The position numbers and the translations under genes are program-made. Positions 63,660-64,000 of a stretch of DNA of 64,000 bases are shown in pieces. Under the pieces are notes generated by a model. That model saw nothing but the letters and a program-made list of their open reading frames with translations, had not been told where the DNA came from and did no database searches. The stretch covers positions 53,652,602-53,716,601 of the forward strand of contig CM067356.1 of NCBI GenBank assembly GCA_034190875.2, read 5' to 3'. The DNA is from Urechis unicinctus (Eukaryota; Annelida; Polychaeta; Xenopneusta; Urechidae). How positions within the stretch are numbered: the first letter of the stretch is position 1; every line of letters begins with the position of its first letter.

Positions 63660-63914
63660 CAGAGCTATGCCTTAAACTCCATCCGCTACGCTTTGGTATA
63701 CTGTGTATTGATTACAACCATGGCGCAGAGTATTGCTATGACGCTATAGGAGGCCGATCTCCTGCGCATCGGCTTCTGCGCAGGCTGGGATTCGCCTCTG
63801 CAATACTCTGATCGCTTTGGGCCAAATTCGGGTCATTACGCGACGAAATATTATTACGGAATGTCATCTGTTAAATATTACAAAAACATTTTCTGTTGTG
63901 TGTGATTAGAATTA
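63652..63914. other. Nothing recognised
   Basis: Short stretch with a near-inverted GCCGATCTCC/GCGCATCGGC patch around 63750; no gene. Confidence 0.4.
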
Positions 63915-63916
63915 GT

Positions 63917-63985
63917 CAAGGTCCCCCAGCCTGATGGCTGCGGGCGCTGTTTACATGTTACTGATATTCAATAGTCTCGCCTTCA
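63917..63985 (+). repeat. Dispersed ~110-bp repeat, copy 3 (5' part)
   Basis: Identical to 27858-27926 from GTCAAGGTCCCCCAGCC to AGTCTCGCCTTC, then diverges near the window end. Confidence 0.9.
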
Positions 63986-64000
63986 GGTCTGGGAGACCTT

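Overview
This is nuclear DNA of an invertebrate animal. The genes are split by GT-AG introns of up to about 20 kb. The spacer DNA is AT-rich and full of (TA)n tracts, minisatellites, MITE-like elements and a decayed CR1/L2-type retrotransposon. Protein similarity to human genes is high, and the repeat style (copies of a GACCTTGACC-bearing repeat, short 'AAGAGGCCC' inverted repeats, CR1-like debris) suggests a marine deuterostome or lophotrochozoan. I cannot name the phylum. Family assignments and comparisons with human proteins rest on recalled family sequences, not on a search.

Three genes can be reconstructed. (1) A TMCO6 / importin-alpha-like armadillo protein lies on the minus strand in twelve exons between 18518 and 8166 (480 aa). 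(2) MND1, the meiotic partner of HOP2, lies on the plus strand with five exons from 21562 to 24191. These give 204 aa, which with one initiator Met from an unlocated first exon matches the human length of 205. (3) TRAF4 lies on the minus strand in seven exons from 60307 to 31002 (465 aa): RING, TRAF-type zinc fingers, short coiled coil and MATH domain. Its RING is split across a 19.7 kb first intron. TMCO6 and MND1 are divergent; MND1 and TRAF4 are convergent. The three have unrelated jobs (import-type adaptor, meiotic recombination, signalling ubiquitin ligase), so this is ordinary gene order and not a pathway cluster.

Layout: 1-7.2 kb is intergenic, with minisatellites, a P-element-like transposase relic, a reverse-transcriptase relic and a TA-cored hairpin. 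7.2-18.5 kb is TMCO6, with minisatellites in several introns and a hAT-like element in intron 4. 18.5-21.5 kb is the divergent intergenic region, with a four-fold array of evenly spaced palindromes and a fold-back element. 21.6-24.3 kb is MND1. 24.3-29.9 kb is repeats and MITE-like elements. 29.9-60.3 kb is TRAF4, whose two 5' introns hold a 1.6 kb tandem duplication with a mosaic junction and about a dozen copies of a degenerate ~32 bp palindrome. 60.3-64 kb is upstream sequence, a degenerate non-LTR retrotransposon and a third copy of a ~110 bp dispersed repeat.

I found no convincing novel multi-gene system. The best leads are the dispersed palindrome confined to the TRAF4 introns, a minisatellite that has copied a 5' splice site of TMCO6, an apparent GC-AG intron in TMCO6, the 41-bp-phased palindromes, and the mosaic junction at 47.2-47.7 kb, which may be an assembly error.
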